Counted from the first letter of the stretch, positions 30,976 to 45,664 are shown. The stretch: 64,000 nucleotides of DNA from Proteus vulgaris (GCA_901472505.1 LR590468.1:310001-374000), one strand, 5' to 3'. The notes: generated by a model from the sequence alone, not told the origin. Translations and numbers: made by a program.

Positions 30976-31292
30976 TTATCTAAAATCAAAAATGATGCTC
31001 TTCTCTTTGAATATTATTTTTTGTATGAGATTAAATGATCATCCTTAGTTAAAATACGTGTCGAAAAAAGAACACGATATTGAAAACAGAAATATTACTC
31101 AATAATAAGTAGCAAAAGATCAAAGATAGGAGTCTGTAGCAATAATTATTTAAATGATGTGACGATAAACACGTTATCTAATAGAAAATAATTACAACTT
31201 AATCAATCTATTGGCCATATTTATATCCTTGGCTACAGTTGATAAGTAAAGATCACTAGAGACATCATAAGCGGGATAAAAAGAGAACTAAA
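30976..31292. other. Region upstream of fhs
   Basis: About 320 AT-rich bases between the sdaB terminator and fhs. It presumably holds the fhs promoter. I looked for a PurR box or a folate-riboswitch-like fold and saw neither clearly. Confidence 0.4.
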
Positions 31293-32963
31293 ATGAAATC
31301 AGATATTCAAATCTCCCAAGAAGCACACCTCTTACCAATTCAAGACATTGCTAAAAATTTAAATATTGATCAAGACGATATCGAGTTTTATGGCAAATAC
31401 AAAGCCAAATTTAGCCACAGTATTTGGTCTAAAATCGCCACAAAAAAAACAGGAAAATTAGTTTTAGTCACTGCAATTAATCCCACTCCAGCCGGAGAAG
31501 GTAAAACAACTGTTACTGTTGGATTAGGCCAAGCCCTTAACCATATTGGGAAAAATGCCATTATTGCGTTACGCGAGCCTTCTTTAGGTCCTTGCTTTGG
31601 TATTAAAGGTGGAGCTGCGGGAGGCGGTTATTCTCAAGTCGTGCCAATGGAAGATCTTAACCTTCATTTTACTGGCGATTTTCATGCGATTACTTCAGCC
31701 AATAATTTACTGGCAGCCATGCTTGATAACTCTATTTATCAAGGTAATCCTTTAAATATCGACCCTAAAAAAATTGTTTTTAAGCGCTGTATGGATATGA
31801 ACGATCGCACTTTACGAAATATTGTTGTGGGATTGGGTGGCGAAAAAGACGGTATTACAAGAGAAGATAATTTTGTTATTACTGTTGCTTCTGAAATTAT
31901 GTCAATCTTGTGTTTAGCCGAAGATATCCAAGATTTAAAGCAAAGACTTTCTCAGATCATTGTTGCTTATTCTTATAATGACGACCCTATCACTGCAAAC
32001 GATTTACAAGCTGTTGGCGCAATGGCCAGTTTGTTAAAAGATGCCATTAATCCTAATTTAGTACAAACACTCGAAAATACACCCGCGATTATTCATGGTG
32101 GCCCTTTCGCCAATATTGCCCATGGGTGCAATAGTGTAAGGGCAACAAAATTGGCACTTCAACTTGCCGATATCACAATTACAGAAGCAGGCTTTGGAGC
32201 CGATTTAGGTGCTGAGAAATTCTTTGATATAAAATGTCGAATGAGTGGATTACATCCAGATTGTGCAGTGATTGTAGTTACCACAAAAGCACTAAAATAT
32301 AACGGTGGTTTAGGCAAAAACGAGTGGGATAATGAAGACTTAGTTGCACTTGAAAAAGGCATTGCTAATCTCGAAAAACATATTGAAAACCTTAAAAAAT
32401 ATGGCTTGCCGGTGATTGTCTCTCTTAATGCCTATGTCACTGATAGTATTGTAGAACACCAGTTTATCGAACAATTTTGCCAAGATAGAGATTGTCGCTT
32501 CGCTATTACCAAAGTGTGGGAAAAAGGAGGCGAAGGCGGTATTGAATTAGCTAAGCAAGTGATTGATACACTTGAAAATGAACAGAGTCAATTTCAATTA
32601 ATTTACCCTGATAACGCTTCACTTTATGAAAAAATTGACACTGTAGCTAAAGAAATTTATGGAGCAAATGGTGTGACTTATAGCCAACATGCACGCAATA
32701 TGTTGGAAAAAATAGAAAATATGGGGTTTGGCCATTTTCCTGTATGTATGGCAAAAACACAATATTCACTCTCAGATAATCCAACTTTATTAGGGCGCCC
32801 TACTGATTTTACGATAAATGTACGCGAAGTATACGTATCTGCGGGTGCTGGCTTTGTTGTTGCGTTAACAGGCACTATTACCACTATGCCAGGATTACCG
32901 AAAACGCCAGCAGCCATTACGGTTGATATTAATAATCGAGGCAAGATTGATGGGCTTATTTAA
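31293..32963 (+). CDS. fhs: Formate--tetrahydrofolate ligase
   Basis: ATP-dependent synthesis of 10-formyl-THF from formate and THF (556 aa, normal length). The ATP-binding loop [19 protein letters not shown] (about residues 63-81), [40 protein letters not shown] and [12 protein letters not shown] are all intact. E. coli K-12 lacks fhs. It is on the same strand as sdaCB but separated by a strong terminator. Together they could feed one-carbon metabolism, since serine and formate are the main C1 donors; that link is inference. Confidence 0.97.
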   Translation: MKSDIQISQEAHLLPIQDIAKNLNIDQDDIEFYGKYKAKFSHSIWSKIATKKTGKLVLVTAINPTPAGEGKTTVTVGLGQALNHIGKNAIIALREPSLGPCFGIKGGAAGGGYSQVVPMEDLNLHFTGDFHAITSANNLLAAMLDNSIYQGNPLNIDPKKIVFKRCMDMNDRTLRNIVVGLGGEKDGITREDNFVITVASEIMSILCLAEDIQDLKQRLSQIIVAYSYNDDPITANDLQAVGAMASLLKDAINPNLVQTLENTPAIIHGGPFANIAHGCNSVRATKLALQLADITITEAGFGADLGAEKFFDIKCRMSGLHPDCAVIVVTTKALKYNGGLGKNEWDNEDLVALEKGIANLEKHIENLKKYGLPVIVSLNAYVTDSIVEHQFIEQFCQDRDCRFAITKVWEKGGEGGIELAKQVIDTLENEQSQFQLIYPDNASLYEKIDTVAKEIYGANGVTYSQHARNMLEKIENMGFGHFPVCMAKTQYSLSDNPTLLGRPTDFTINVREVYVSAGAGFVVALTGTITTMPGLPKTPAAITVDINNRGKIDGLI

Positions 32964-33000
32964 GTTCTAAAGTATATAACTCTTTATTTCAGTAAATATA

Positions 33001-33038
33001 AAAAAATCCGTAATCGCCATTCTAATTACGGATTTTTT
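33001..33038. terminator. fhs / dacC bidirectional terminator
   Basis: A 14-bp stem AAAAAATCCGTAAT (33001-33014) with ATTACGGATTTTTT (33025-33038) between convergent fhs and dacC. A- and T-runs flank it in both directions. Confidence 0.85.
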
Positions 33039-33114
33039 ATACAAAAACGATAGTTAGTCTTTCTTTATGGGTGAAAAACTCAGTAACGCGTTGATAAAAC
33101 CATTATTGATAATT

Positions 33115-34317
33115 TTAACCAAAAATGGCGTTAAACCAGCCTGATACTGTTTTAACCACAAAATCCCAGATACGACTAAAGAAACCACCTTCTTCAACCG
33201 CTTCTTTTACAACTAAAGGACGTTGTTCAATCACTTCATCGTTTAATAAAAAGTTAACTGTACCCACCACCTGGTTTTGTGTTAAAGGTGCTTCTAATAC
33301 TGGATTAGTTAAAGTAAATGAAGCTTTTAAATTTTTCAGTTCACCTTTAGGGATCGTGATTGAAGCATCATTAGCAACGCCTAAAGCCACTTCCCCTTTA
33401 TCGCCATACCATACTTTTTGTTTTGTCAGTGGTGCATTTTCTTTAACTGGTGTGACGGTTTCAAAAAAGCGGAATCCCCAACCCAATAATTTTTCACTCT
33501 CAGCAAAGCGAATTTTGTCTGACGGTGCACCTAAAACAACCGCAATTAAGCGCATATTTCCTTCAGTTGCCGAAGATACAAGGTTATATCCAGCACCATT
33601 TGTGTGCCCTGTTTTCACACCATCAACATTCATATTTTTATTCCACAATAAACGGTTGCGGTTTGGCTGACGAATATTGTTGAATGTAAATTCTTTTTCT
33701 TTATGTATTTCGTATTCTGATGGAACATCACGGATCATGGCAGCAGTTAGCAAAGCCATATCTTGTGCAGTTGTATATTGTCCATCAGAATCTAATCCAT
33801 GGACCGTTTTAAAGTGCGTATTTTTTAAACCCAGATTGTTGGCATAGGAGTTCATTAAATCAACAAACGTTTCCTGACTTCCCGCAACATGTTCAGCTAA
33901 TGCGATACTGGCATCATTACCCGATTGAATAACCATGCCTCGGTTTAAATCAATGACTTTTACCTGATCCCCCGGTTTCAAGAACATTAATGATGAGCCT
34001 TTTAATACCGGATTACCTGTTGCCCATGCATTGCGTCCTACAATCACCATATCGTCCGGCGACATACGCCCTTCTTTGATGGCTTGTCCAACCACATAGC
34101 TACTCATGATTTTTGTCAGACTGGCGGGATCTAAACGCTCATCAGGTTTCTCTGATGCCAGAATTTTTCCGCTGTTGTAATCCATTAATACATAAGATTT
34201 TGCCTCTATTTGAGGAGGTACAGGATTATTTACCGCAAATGAAGGACTAGAAATAATTAGCAGTAAACCCATTCCCGCGGTAACCTTACCCAGAACAGAT
34301 GGAATATTTTTTTTCAT
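33115..34317 (-). CDS. dacC: D-alanyl-D-alanine carboxypeptidase (PBP5/6 family)
   Basis: Periplasmic DD-carboxypeptidase trimming peptidoglycan pentapeptides (400 aa). A signal peptide ending around SPSFA is followed by the penicillin-binding motifs SLTK (in [12 protein letters not shown]), SGND and [11 protein letters not shown], then the PBP5 C-terminal domain and an amphipathic membrane-anchor helix ([20 protein letters not shown]). DacC (PBP6) is chosen over DacA because the neighbouring gstB-like gene matches the E. coli gstB-dacC arrangement. DacA cannot be excluded by sequence reading alone. Confidence 0.9.
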   Translation of the reverse strand: MKKNIPSVLGKVTAGMGLLLIISSPSFAVNNPVPPQIEAKSYVLMDYNSGKILASEKPDERLDPASLTKIMSSYVVGQAIKEGRMSPDDMVIVGRNAWATGNPVLKGSSLMFLKPGDQVKVIDLNRGMVIQSGNDASIALAEHVAGSQETFVDLMNSYANNLGLKNTHFKTVHGLDSDGQYTTAQDMALLTAAMIRDVPSEYEIHKEKEFTFNNIRQPNRNRLLWNKNMNVDGVKTGHTNGAGYNLVSSATEGNMRLIAVVLGAPSDKIRFAESEKLLGWGFRFFETVTPVKENAPLTKQKVWYGDKGEVALGVANDASITIPKGELKNLKASFTLTNPVLEAPLTQNQVVGTVNFLLNDEVIEQRPLVVKEAVEEGGFFSRIWDFVVKTVSGWFNAIFG

Positions 34318-34474
34318 TACCGATCACCCTTTTATATCAATTTGTTAAAGCTTTCCTACTATATGGCTTTCTGGAATAAGACGCCAACATTGATATATAG
34401 AGATTTATCTTATATTCATGCTTAACGCCCTATAGAGGGAAATTTTATTACTTATCGTGGTTTAGGAGACCTTT

Positions 34475-35095
34475 ATGTTAAAAGTCTGGGGTAGAAAAAA
34501 CTCATCTAACGTTAAAAAAGTTCTTTGGTGCTTAAAGGCGTTAAACGTTCCTTATGAGCAAATTGATGTTGGAGGCCCGTTTGGTGGGCTCAATGAAACA
34601 AATTATTTAGCGATGAATCCCAACGCTTCTATTCCAACACTACAAGATGATGACTTTACATTATGGGAGTCTAATACCATTCTTCGTTATTTATGCTCAA
34701 AATATGAAAATAACACATTCTATCCAATTGATCCTAAACAACGAGCAAATGTAGAAAAATGGATGGACTGGTCAAATGGCAGCTTATTTTCACCCATTCA
34801 ACAAATGATGATAATGATTGTTCGCACACCTAAAGAACAACAACATCCTGAGCAGATTGAAGAATTAAAAGAAAAACTTAACAAACTGATCAGAATTGCA
34901 GATAACCAACTAGCAAAAACAGCTTATTTTGCTGGAGATGAAATCTCTCTTGCTGATATAGCTATCGCGCCACTGGTTTACCCATGGCTCGAAGTTTGCA
35001 AAGATAGACCTCACTTCCCACATATTGAGCGCTGGTTCGCACAATTAAGTGAAAGTTCTATTTTCCGTGATGTCGTGTTACTGCCTGTAAATTAA
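34475..35095 (+). CDS. gstB: Glutathione S-transferase family protein, GstB-like
   Basis: A 206-aa GST: N-terminal thioredoxin-like domain (VWGRKNSSNVKKVLWCLKAL, AMNPNASIPTLQDDDFTLWESNTILRYL) and all-helical C-terminal domain (SLADIAIAPLVYPWLEV). Aligns best with E. coli GstB and sits next to dacC as there. The Ser/Asn pair near residue 9-11 is the likely glutathione-activating site. SD AGGAGA is strong. It is divergent from dacC and convergent with yeeZ. Confidence 0.9.
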   Translation: MLKVWGRKNSSNVKKVLWCLKALNVPYEQIDVGGPFGGLNETNYLAMNPNASIPTLQDDDFTLWESNTILRYLCSKYENNTFYPIDPKQRANVEKWMDWSNGSLFSPIQQMMIMIVRTPKEQQHPEQIEELKEKLNKLIRIADNQLAKTAYFAGDEISLADIAIAPLVYPWLEVCKDRPHFPHIERWFAQLSESSIFRDVVLLPVN

Positions 35096-35096
35096 G

Positions 35097-35918
35097 TTAA
35101 TTCATTGGCATTTTGTCGGGATCTGGATAATGATAATGGAATCCAAGATCTCGACAGATCTCCTGCCCATCAATCTCCCGTATTAACGGTTTCTCTTCAT
35201 CAGCAAATTCAGGGGGAATAAGATCAAGTTGAGAGGATACTCTCGTGTAAAAATCTTTCTTTTTAGGATGAATAGGTGCACATAAATTATACAAATGTCC
35301 CCCTTCATTTTGTGCAAGCAGTTGTTCAACTGCAAAAATCACATCATCAAGATGAACTAAATTGACACATTGATGCGCACCTTTTACCTGCTTTTTACCC
35401 GATAAAAAACGCCCAGCATGACGGCCTGGCCCCACTAATCCCGCCAATCGAAGAATATCAACCGTGGTTAATGGTAAACGATGTAACCAGTTTTCAACTT
35501 CAGCTAACATTTTTGCCGATTGTGTTTCAGGCCGAATATCCATTTCTTCTGTGATATTACCTGTCTGATTGCCATATACAGAAGTAGAGCTAATGTAAAT
35601 GACTCTTGTGATATGGCGAGACATTGCACTATCCACTAGCGTTTGAATAGCTTCAACATAATCATAACCGCCACCAGCGGCACTGGGTGGCAATGTGATG
35701 ATCAGAACGTCAGTTTCCATTAAGTAATCAAAATCATCTCTATCACATTCAATTGCGGGTGTTAAATTCACTAAACAGCAATCAACGCCACTCATTCTTG
35801 CTGCTTCTACGCCATCTTCGGTGGTTTTAGTCCCTTTAACTTGATAGCCTGCATCACGCAACGCAACCGCAAGTGGTAAACCTAACCAACCTAATCCAAC
35901 GATGGTTATTCGTTTCAT
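35097..35918 (-). CDS. yeeZ: NAD(P)-binding SDR-family protein YeeZ
   Basis: A 273-aa protein with an N-terminal Rossmann motif GLGWLGLPLA (residues 8-17). It aligns with E. coli YeeZ: KTTEDGVEAARMSGVD, ISSTSVYG, VDILRLAGLVGPGRHAGRFLSGK and YNLCAPIHP. An epimerase-like oxidoreductase of unknown substrate. As in E. coli it lies just upstream of, and divergent from, the his operon. SD GGGGAG before the ATG. Confidence 0.92.
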   Translation of the reverse strand: MKRITIVGLGWLGLPLAVALRDAGYQVKGTKTTEDGVEAARMSGVDCCLVNLTPAIECDRDDFDYLMETDVLIITLPPSAAGGGYDYVEAIQTLVDSAMSRHITRVIYISSTSVYGNQTGNITEEMDIRPETQSAKMLAEVENWLHRLPLTTVDILRLAGLVGPGRHAGRFLSGKKQVKGAHQCVNLVHLDDVIFAVEQLLAQNEGGHLYNLCAPIHPKKKDFYTRVSSQLDLIPPEFADEEKPLIREIDGQEICRDLGFHYHYPDPDKMPMN

Positions 35919-36252
35919 TTTGCTCCCCTACTTAAATGGCTTAGTCAAAGTATGCTATAAAATTTTTATTTCGCCATCACATATAAATACTACTTATATT
36001 TTGTTGATTTTTAGCATACTCCTATATACTCGCTCACTTGTTGGATTAAGTAAATAAGAGAAATATTAAAATAGCATTAAAAACAAAAGGTTATAAAATA
36101 ATTAAATTATTATTAAAAAATAGGTTGCTTTTCACTTTGCAAATCATGTAGGTTGAAAGGCAGACAATTTCTGAATGTTGGTTACTAAATACAAATTAAT
36201 AGTAACGAGCATTATCAAATAATAAATAGTGTAATTAGCTAGGAAAATAATT
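35919..36252. other. yeeZ-hisL intergenic region
   Basis: About 330 very AT-rich bases between divergent yeeZ and hisL; it holds the his operon promoter. No single -35/-10 pair stands out enough to annotate. The E. coli yoeB-yefM toxin-antitoxin pair found here in K-12 is absent. Confidence 0.45.
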
Positions 36253-36300
36253 ATGTATAGCATTCAACTAAACCACCATCATCACCATCATCCTGACTAG
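36253..36300 (+). CDS. hisL: his operon leader peptide
   Basis: Fifteen-residue leader peptide MYSIQLNHHHHHHPD ending in TAG, with six consecutive histidine codons (E. coli has seven, and the same PD end). Ribosome stalling at the His codons when charged tRNA-His is scarce prevents formation of the downstream terminator and allows his transcription. It was found by reading the stretch 5' of hisG. Confidence 0.95.
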   Translation: MYSIQLNHHHHHHPD

Positions 36301-36318
36301 TCTTTCAGGCGATGAGTG

Positions 36319-36403
36319 CTGGAAGACGTTTAAGAAACGCTTCCGGTGGTCTGAATGCAGGCAAACAATAAAAACCCCGGAAGGCAACTTCCGGGGTTTT
36401 TTT
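36319..36403 (+). promoter_or_regulatory. his operon transcription attenuator
   Basis: Terminator hairpin CCCCGGAAG (36375-36383) with CTTCCGGGG (36388-36396), GCAA loop, then seven T's (36397-36403). Upstream, GGAAG (36321-36325) can pair with CTTCC (36340-36344), while CTTCCGG (36340-36346) can instead pair with CCGGAAG (36377-36383). These mutually exclusive pairings form the pause, antiterminator and terminator structures of classical His attenuation. Confidence 0.92.
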
Positions 36404-36449
36404 ATAGCTAATTTTCAAACAAAAATAGAAACAAGGGCAGGGTAACATT

Positions 36450-37349
36450 ATGTTAGACAAAACAAGATTAAGAATTGCAATGCAAAAATCAGGTCGTTTA
36501 AGTGATGAATCACGCGCCCTTTTAGCGCGTTGTGGCATCAAAATTAACTTAAACCAACAACGTCTGATTGCTTATGCGGAAAATATGCCAATCGATATTT
36601 TACGTGTGAGAGATGACGATATCCCCGGCCTAGTGATGGACGGTGTGGTTGACTTAGGCATTATTGGCGAAAACGTATTAGAAGAAGAATTATTAAAACG
36701 TCGCGCACAAGGCGAAAATCCAAGTTATCTCACACTACGACGCTTAGATTTTGGTGGTTGCCGTTTATCTATTGCGACCCCTGTCGATTTCGACTATCAA
36801 GGTGCTGAATGCCTAGATAATACACGTATTGCTACCTCTTACCCAAATCTATTAAAACGTTATTTAGACCAAAAAGGCATCAAATTTAAATCGTGTCTAT
36901 TAAATGGATCTGTTGAAGTCGCTCCTCGTGCCGGCCTTGCTGATTCTATCTGTGACTTAGTTTCAACTGGTGCAACATTAGAAGCAAATGGTTTAAAAGA
37001 GGTTGAAGTGATTTACCGCTCAAAAGCGTGCTTGATCCAACGCGACGGTGAAATGGAAGCTGATAAACAAGCACTTATCGACCGTTTACTCACTCGTATT
37101 CAAGGCGTTATCCAAGCCCGAGAATCAAAATACATTATGTTACACGCACCAAGCGATTGCCTCGAAGATGTCATTGCATTACTTCCTGGTGCAGAAAGAC
37201 CAACAATTCTACCGCTTGCCGGTGATCAAAATCGCGTTGCAATGCACATGGTCAGTAGCGAAACCCTATTCTGGGAAACAATGGAAAAACTTAAAACATT
37301 AGGTGCAAGTTCAATTCTTGTTTTACCAATAGAAAAAATGATGGAATAA
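36450..37349 (+). CDS. hisG: ATP phosphoribosyltransferase HisG
   Basis: First enzyme of histidine synthesis, joining ATP and PRPP; feedback-inhibited by histidine. 299 aa, the long form with a C-terminal ACT-like regulatory domain (about residues 225-299). [15 protein letters not shown], the [13 protein letters not shown] segment and the PRPP-binding region [18 protein letters not shown] are intact. It is the first structural gene after the attenuator. Confidence 0.98.
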   Translation: MLDKTRLRIAMQKSGRLSDESRALLARCGIKINLNQQRLIAYAENMPIDILRVRDDDIPGLVMDGVVDLGIIGENVLEEELLKRRAQGENPSYLTLRRLDFGGCRLSIATPVDFDYQGAECLDNTRIATSYPNLLKRYLDQKGIKFKSCLLNGSVEVAPRAGLADSICDLVSTGATLEANGLKEVEVIYRSKACLIQRDGEMEADKQALIDRLLTRIQGVIQARESKYIMLHAPSDCLEDVIALLPGAERPTILPLAGDQNRVAMHMVSSETLFWETMEKLKTLGASSILVLPIEKMME

Positions 37350-37355
37350 GGTGAA

Positions 37356-39757
<2,402 letters not shown>

Positions 39758-39804
39758 AAACATTAAAACGATAACAACAAAAATCGCAACTGAAGGAGCT
39801 TACC

Positions 39805-40872
39805 ATGAGCCAAAAAATTCTTTTTATTGACCGTGATGGCACTTTAATCACCGAACCACCTACAGATTATCAAGTTGATAGACTCGATAAACTTGCCTTT
39901 GAAAATGGTGTGATCCCTGCGCTAATTACGCTACAAAAGGCGGGTTACAAACTTATTATGATCACGAATCAAGATGGATTAGGTACAGAAAGTTTTCCTC
40001 AGGCAGATTTCGATCCTCCACATAATTTGATGATGCAAATTTTGTCATCACAAGGAATAACCTTTGATGATGTTTTAATTTGTCCTCATAAACCTGAAGA
40101 TAACTGCCCTTGTCGCAAACCTGAAACAGGGCTTGTGACACAATATTTAGTTGATGGTGCACTCGATAAAGATAACAGCTACGTTATTGGTGATAGACAA
40201 ACAGATATTCAGTTAGCTGAAAATATGGGTATTAAAGGCTTACTTTATAATACCGATGATCTCGATTGGGCGGTTATCACAGAACAACTCACCCAAAAAG
40301 ATCGCTATGCGCACGTTGAACGTAAAACAAAAGAAACACAAATTGCTATTGATATCTGGCTTGATCGTGAAGGTGACAGCCAAATCAGTACCGGTGTCGG
40401 TTTCTTTGATCATATGCTTGATCAAATTGCCACTCATGGCGGTTTTCGTATGAACATCGATGTACAAGGCGACTTAGTGATTGACGATCACCACACCGTT
40501 GAAGATACCGGCCTGGCTTTAGGTGAGGCCCTACGCGAAGCATTGGGTGATAAACGTGGTATTGCCCGCTTTGGTTTTACATTACCAATGGATGAATGCC
40601 TCGCAAGCTGTGCATTAGACATTTCTGGCCGTCCACACCTTGAATACAAAGCGGAATTTAAATATCAGCGTGTCGGTGATCTAAGTACAGAGATGATAGA
40701 ACACTTTTTCCGTTCACTCTCTTACACCATGGGTTGCACATTACACCTGAAATCAAAAGGCAAAAACGATCACCACAAAGCTGAAAGCTTATTTAAAGTC
40801 TTTGGTCGTACATTACGCCAAGCTATTCGTGTTGAAGGTAATACTTTACCAAGCTCAAAAGGTGTTCTGTGA
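39805..40872 (+). CDS. hisB: Bifunctional histidinol phosphatase / imidazoleglycerol-phosphate dehydratase HisB
   Basis: Two domains: an N-terminal HAD phosphatase (DRDGTL nucleophile motif, Zn-binding [14 protein letters not shown], residues 1-165) and a C-terminal IGPD dehydratase with the Mn-binding histidine clusters ([41 protein letters not shown]). 355 aa, the fused enterobacterial form. SD GAAGGAG. It ends overlapping hisH. Confidence 0.98.
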   Translation: MSQKILFIDRDGTLITEPPTDYQVDRLDKLAFENGVIPALITLQKAGYKLIMITNQDGLGTESFPQADFDPPHNLMMQILSSQGITFDDVLICPHKPEDNCPCRKPETGLVTQYLVDGALDKDNSYVIGDRQTDIQLAENMGIKGLLYNTDDLDWAVITEQLTQKDRYAHVERKTKETQIAIDIWLDREGDSQISTGVGFFDHMLDQIATHGGFRMNIDVQGDLVIDDHHTVEDTGLALGEALREALGDKRGIARFGFTLPMDECLASCALDISGRPHLEYKAEFKYQRVGDLSTEMIEHFFRSLSYTMGCTLHLKSKGKNDHHKAESLFKVFGRTLRQAIRVEGNTLPSSKGVL

Positions 40873-41462
40873 TGAAAGTGGTTATTCTCGATACAGGTTG
40901 TGCCAATTTAGCCTCTGTCGCTTACGCCGTTAAGCGACTCGGTTATGACCCCATTATTTCCTATGAAAAAAACGTTGTGCTATCTGCGGATAAACTCTTT
41001 TTACCCGGAGTGGGAACGGCTCGCGCAGCAATGGAACAACTGGAAGCACGCGAATTAATTCCTTTAATTAAGGCGTTAACACAGCCTGTTTTAGGAATTT
41101 GTTTAGGCATGCAAATATTAGCCTCATTAAGTGAAGAAGGTAAAAGTATTCCGTTATTAGGACTAGTTGATGGCACAATTAATAAACTAGATACAGCGGG
41201 CTTACCGCTACCTCATATGGGTTGGAATCAAGTATTAGCCAAACCTGCTCATCCTCTTTTTCGTTCTCTTGATGACGATGCTTGGTTCTATTTTGTTCAC
41301 AGTTATGGTTTAGCATTAAATGAATCAACCATTGCCGAAACCGAATATGGATCTCGCTTTAGTAGTGCAATTCAAAAAGATAATTTTTATGGTGTGCAAT
41401 TTCACCCAGAGCGCTCAGGAAAAGCCGGCGCTCAACTTATCAAGAATTTTTTGGAGATGTAA
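40872..41462 (+). CDS. hisH: Imidazole glycerol phosphate synthase, glutaminase subunit HisH
   Basis: Class I glutamine amidotransferase supplying ammonia to HisF. The catalytic Cys is in GICLGMQIL, the His/Glu pair in [10 protein letters not shown] start it at ATG 40872, where ATG overlaps the hisB stop (TGATG), giving 196 aa; a GTG three bases upstream is also in frame. It is followed by hisA after six bases. Confidence 0.97.
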   Translation: MKVVILDTGCANLASVAYAVKRLGYDPIISYEKNVVLSADKLFLPGVGTARAAMEQLEARELIPLIKALTQPVLGICLGMQILASLSEEGKSIPLLGLVDGTINKLDTAGLPLPHMGWNQVLAKPAHPLFRSLDDDAWFYFVHSYGLALNESTIAETEYGSRFSSAIQKDNFYGVQFHPERSGKAGAQLIKNFLEM

Positions 41463-42960
<1,498 letters not shown>

Positions 42961-42961
<1 letters not shown>

Positions 42962-43578
42962 TGAATAGTGAAGCATTAGCACAATTAGATTGGGAAAAAG
43001 TCGATAATCTCATGCCTGTGATTATCCAAAATGCCATTTCAGGCGATGTATTAATGCTCGGTTACATGGATAAAAAAGCGCTAGATGTAACGCTAGAAAG
43101 TGGAAATGTTACCTTCTATTCACGTACCAAACAGCGTTTATGGACAAAAGGCGAAACATCAGGCAATTTTCTCAAGTTAGTCAATATTTATCCTGACTGT
43201 GATAATGATACTTTACTTATTTTAGCTAACCCAATTGGACCTACCTGCCATAATGGCACTGAAAGTTGCTTTGCACCTGCACAAAGCCAATGGGGATTTC
43301 TCTATGAACTCGAGAATATATTACGTGAGCGTAAAAATGCCTCACCTGATAGCTCTTACACTGCCCGCCTTTATGCCAGCGGAACAAAACGTATAGCTCA
43401 AAAAGTAGGAGAAGAAGGCGTAGAAACGGCGTTAGCTGCCACGGTTAATGACAGAGAAGAGCTAAAAAATGAAGCCTCTGATTTGCTCTATCACTTAATG
43501 GTATTGTTACAAGACCAATCATTATCACTCTCTGATGTTATTGATTGCCTACAAGCGCGCCATAAAAAAGCAGAATAA
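42961..43578 (+). CDS. hisI: Bifunctional phosphoribosyl-AMP cyclohydrolase / phosphoribosyl-ATP pyrophosphatase HisI
   Basis: 205-aa fusion carrying steps two and three of the pathway. The N-terminal cyclohydrolase has [18 protein letters not shown] and the metal-binding segment [11 protein letters not shown]...[12 protein letters not shown]; the C-terminal pyrophosphatase has [14 protein letters not shown] and [13 protein letters not shown]. The ATG overlaps the hisF stop (TAATG). Last gene of the operon. Confidence 0.98.
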
Positions 43579-43598
43579 TTGATATAATGTAATACGAC

Positions 43599-43638
43599 AA
43601 AGCCGATACAAACTTCAATGTATCGGCTTTCGCTTTTG
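43599..43638 (+). terminator. his operon terminator
   Basis: A 12-bp stem AAAGCCGATACA (43599-43610) with TGTATCGGCTTT (43619-43630) followed by CGCTTTT, 20 bp after hisI. It may also act weakly on yiaY transcripts from the other side. Confidence 0.85.
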
Positions 43639-43683
43639 AAAAAATAAAAGTCGTTACTTAATGACTTTTCTCTTCTTTAAACA

Positions 43684-44835
43684 TTACATTGCTTGGCGGA
43701 ATAACTCGATAACATCACTTTCAGAACCTTGAACAGGGTTAGTGATTGCACAAGCGTCTTTCAGCGCATTTTCAGCTAATGTTTTAAAATCTTCTTCTTT
43801 CACGCCTAATTCTTTCAGACCTGCTGGAATACCCACATCCTTAGCCATTTTGCGAATTTCTTCGATACATGCTTTAGCGCCTTGTTCATCGCTCATTGCA
43901 GAAACATCAACCCCCATCGCTTGTGCAATATCTTTTAAACGTCCCGCAGCAGCTTGGATGTTATAAGCTTGAACATGTGGCAATAAAACAGCATTACACA
44001 CACCATGAGGTAAATTATAGAAACCACCTAATTGGTGAGCCATAGCGTGTACATAACCTAAAGAAGCATTATTGAATGCCATGCCAGCTAAGAATTGAGC
44101 ATAAGCCATATTTTCACGTGCTTGCGCATCACCACCATTATCAACAACTTTACGTAAAGACTCGCTGATCATAGTGACTGCTTTTAATGCACACGCATCA
44201 GTGATTGGGTTTGCTGCGATTGAAACATACGCTTCAACCGCATGAGTTAATGCATCCATACCTGTTGCAGCAGTTAAACCTTTTGGCATACCAAGCATTA
44301 ATTCTGAATCATTTACAGATAAAATTGGGGTAACGTTTTTATCAACAATAGCCATTTTGATATGACGCGCAGTATCGGTGATGATACAAAAACGAGTCAT
44401 TTCTGATGCAGTACCTGCTGTGGTATTAATTGAAATCAGTGGTAATTGAGGTTTAGCTGAACGATCGACACCTTCGTAATCTGCAATTTTTCCACCATTA
44501 GAAGCGACTAATGCGATACCTTTAGCACAATCATGTGGAGAACCACCACCTAAAGAAATCACACAGTCACATTGATGTTCTTTCAGCAGAGCTAAACCCG
44601 CTTCTACGTTTTCAACTGTAGGGTTTGGTGCTGTACCATCATAAGTCACACTTGCAATACCTGATTCAGTCAATAATTTACTGACTTTATCCACAACACC
44701 CAGTTGATTTAAAACACTATCAGTAACGATTAGCGCTTTATGAAAACCGAAGTCTTTCATTGAGCTTACAGCTTCCGCAAGACAACCTGCACCAATTTTA
44801 TTTACAGAAGGGATATAGAATGTTGAAACAGCCAT
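43684..44835 (-). CDS. yiaY: Iron-containing alcohol dehydrogenase, YiaY-like
   Basis: Group III Fe-dependent alcohol dehydrogenase (383 aa; same length as E. coli YiaY and similar throughout). The NAD-binding motif [14 protein letters not shown], the metal-site histidines in [37 protein letters not shown], and [12 protein letters not shown] are intact. Physiological substrate unknown; ethanol/acetaldehyde or propanediol-type reactions are typical. A perfect FNR box lies upstream. It is convergent with hisI. Confidence 0.94.
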   Translation of the reverse strand: MAVSTFYIPSVNKIGAGCLAEAVSSMKDFGFHKALIVTDSVLNQLGVVDKVSKLLTESGIASVTYDGTAPNPTVENVEAGLALLKEHQCDCVISLGGGSPHDCAKGIALVASNGGKIADYEGVDRSAKPQLPLISINTTAGTASEMTRFCIITDTARHIKMAIVDKNVTPILSVNDSELMLGMPKGLTAATGMDALTHAVEAYVSIAANPITDACALKAVTMISESLRKVVDNGGDAQARENMAYAQFLAGMAFNNASLGYVHAMAHQLGGFYNLPHGVCNAVLLPHVQAYNIQAAAGRLKDIAQAMGVDVSAMSDEQGAKACIEEIRKMAKDVGIPAGLKELGVKEEDFKTLAENALKDACAITNPVQGSESDVIELFRQAM

Positions 44836-45149
44836 TATTGACTTCCTTTTTAGTAATTAAATCTGCGTTTTAATATGTTCTATTCTTTTTGTTCTTAAAT
44901 TGATCATCATCAAAATAATGAATAAATATCAATTTGTTTATCATGTTATTACAGGTAATTAAATTTAGAAGCCCAATTACCCTATTAATTCAATAGGATA
45001 ATACTATTAACATATTATCATTTGTAACAAAATAATTTGAAAAGCTTATCAAAATAATCAAAACCAGCCATAAACATCACAGCAGAATATTTTTTTTAAA
45101 GTCGTATAATGGCTTTAAAAAAATCACTTATTAAATTCAGGAGTCATTG
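44836..45149. other. yiaY-yeaK divergent intergenic region
   Basis: About 310 AT-rich bases between the divergent yiaY and deacylase starts. It contains the FNR box described separately and the deacylase SD (CAGGAG). Nothing else recognisable. Confidence 0.5.
44900..44913 (-). promoter_or_regulatory. FNR box upstream of yiaY
   Basis: TTGATCATCATCAA is a perfect match to TTGAT-N4-ATCAA, centred about 70 bp upstream of the yiaY ATG on the minus strand, a distance fitting an activator site with a normal 5' leader. It suggests anaerobic induction of the alcohol dehydrogenase. Confidence 0.6.
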
Positions 45150-45650
45150 ATGTCTTTGACTATTTTTGAGCAACTTACTACTTTATTAGATAACAACCAC
45201 GCTACTTATCGTGTTATGGAACACTCTACCGCAGGTCGTTCTGAAGAGGTTGCAAAAATCAGAGGAACACAATTAGGACAAGGCGCAAAAGGGCTGGTTT
45301 GTCATATAAAAGGAAATGGAATTAAGCAACATGTGCTGGCAATATTACCCGCCGATAAACAAGCTGATCTCTCAAAACTTGCACATCAAATTGGAGGGAC
45401 AAGAGCATCTCTAGCGAGCCCGAAAGAAGTGGATGATCTTACCCAATGTGTATTTGGTGCTATCCCTCCTTTTAGTTTTCACCCTTCATTAAAACTGGTA
45501 GCAGACCCTCTACTTTTTGAACGTTTTGATGCATTAGCATTTAATGCGGGCACATTAGAGCGCTCTATTATTCTCAATACGCAAGATTATAAACGTATTG
45601 CACAACCTGAATTGATTCACTTTATTCGAGAAGAAAATACCGAAGAATAA
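45150..45650 (+). CDS. yeaK: YbaK/EbsC-type aminoacyl-tRNA deacylase, YeaK-like
   Basis: A 166-aa YbaK/ProRS-INS-fold protein closest to E. coli YeaK, a trans-editing enzyme reported to clear mischarged Ser- and Thr-tRNAs. GTQLGQGAKGLVCHIKGNG, ADLSKLAHQIGGTRASLASP and CVFGAIPPFSFHP are the conserved blocks, including the lysine of the deacylase pocket. ATG 45150 is preceded by CAGGAG; an in-frame TTG at 45147 is unlikely. Confidence 0.9.
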   Translation: MSLTIFEQLTTLLDNNHATYRVMEHSTAGRSEEVAKIRGTQLGQGAKGLVCHIKGNGIKQHVLAILPADKQADLSKLAHQIGGTRASLASPKEVDDLTQCVFGAIPPFSFHPSLKLVADPLLFERFDALAFNAGTLERSIILNTQDYKRIAQPELIHFIREENTEE

Positions 45651-45664
45651 AACAATTCCATTTT

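Noticed and set aside
33125..33670. 181-codon ORF antisense to dacC
   Set aside because: A shadow of dacC, whose motifs (SLTK, SGND, KTG) are complete on the other strand; no own SD.
36277..36294. Six histidine codons resembling a His-tag or vector contamination
   Set aside because: They belong to the hisL leader peptide followed by the his attenuator and hisG, as in E. coli.
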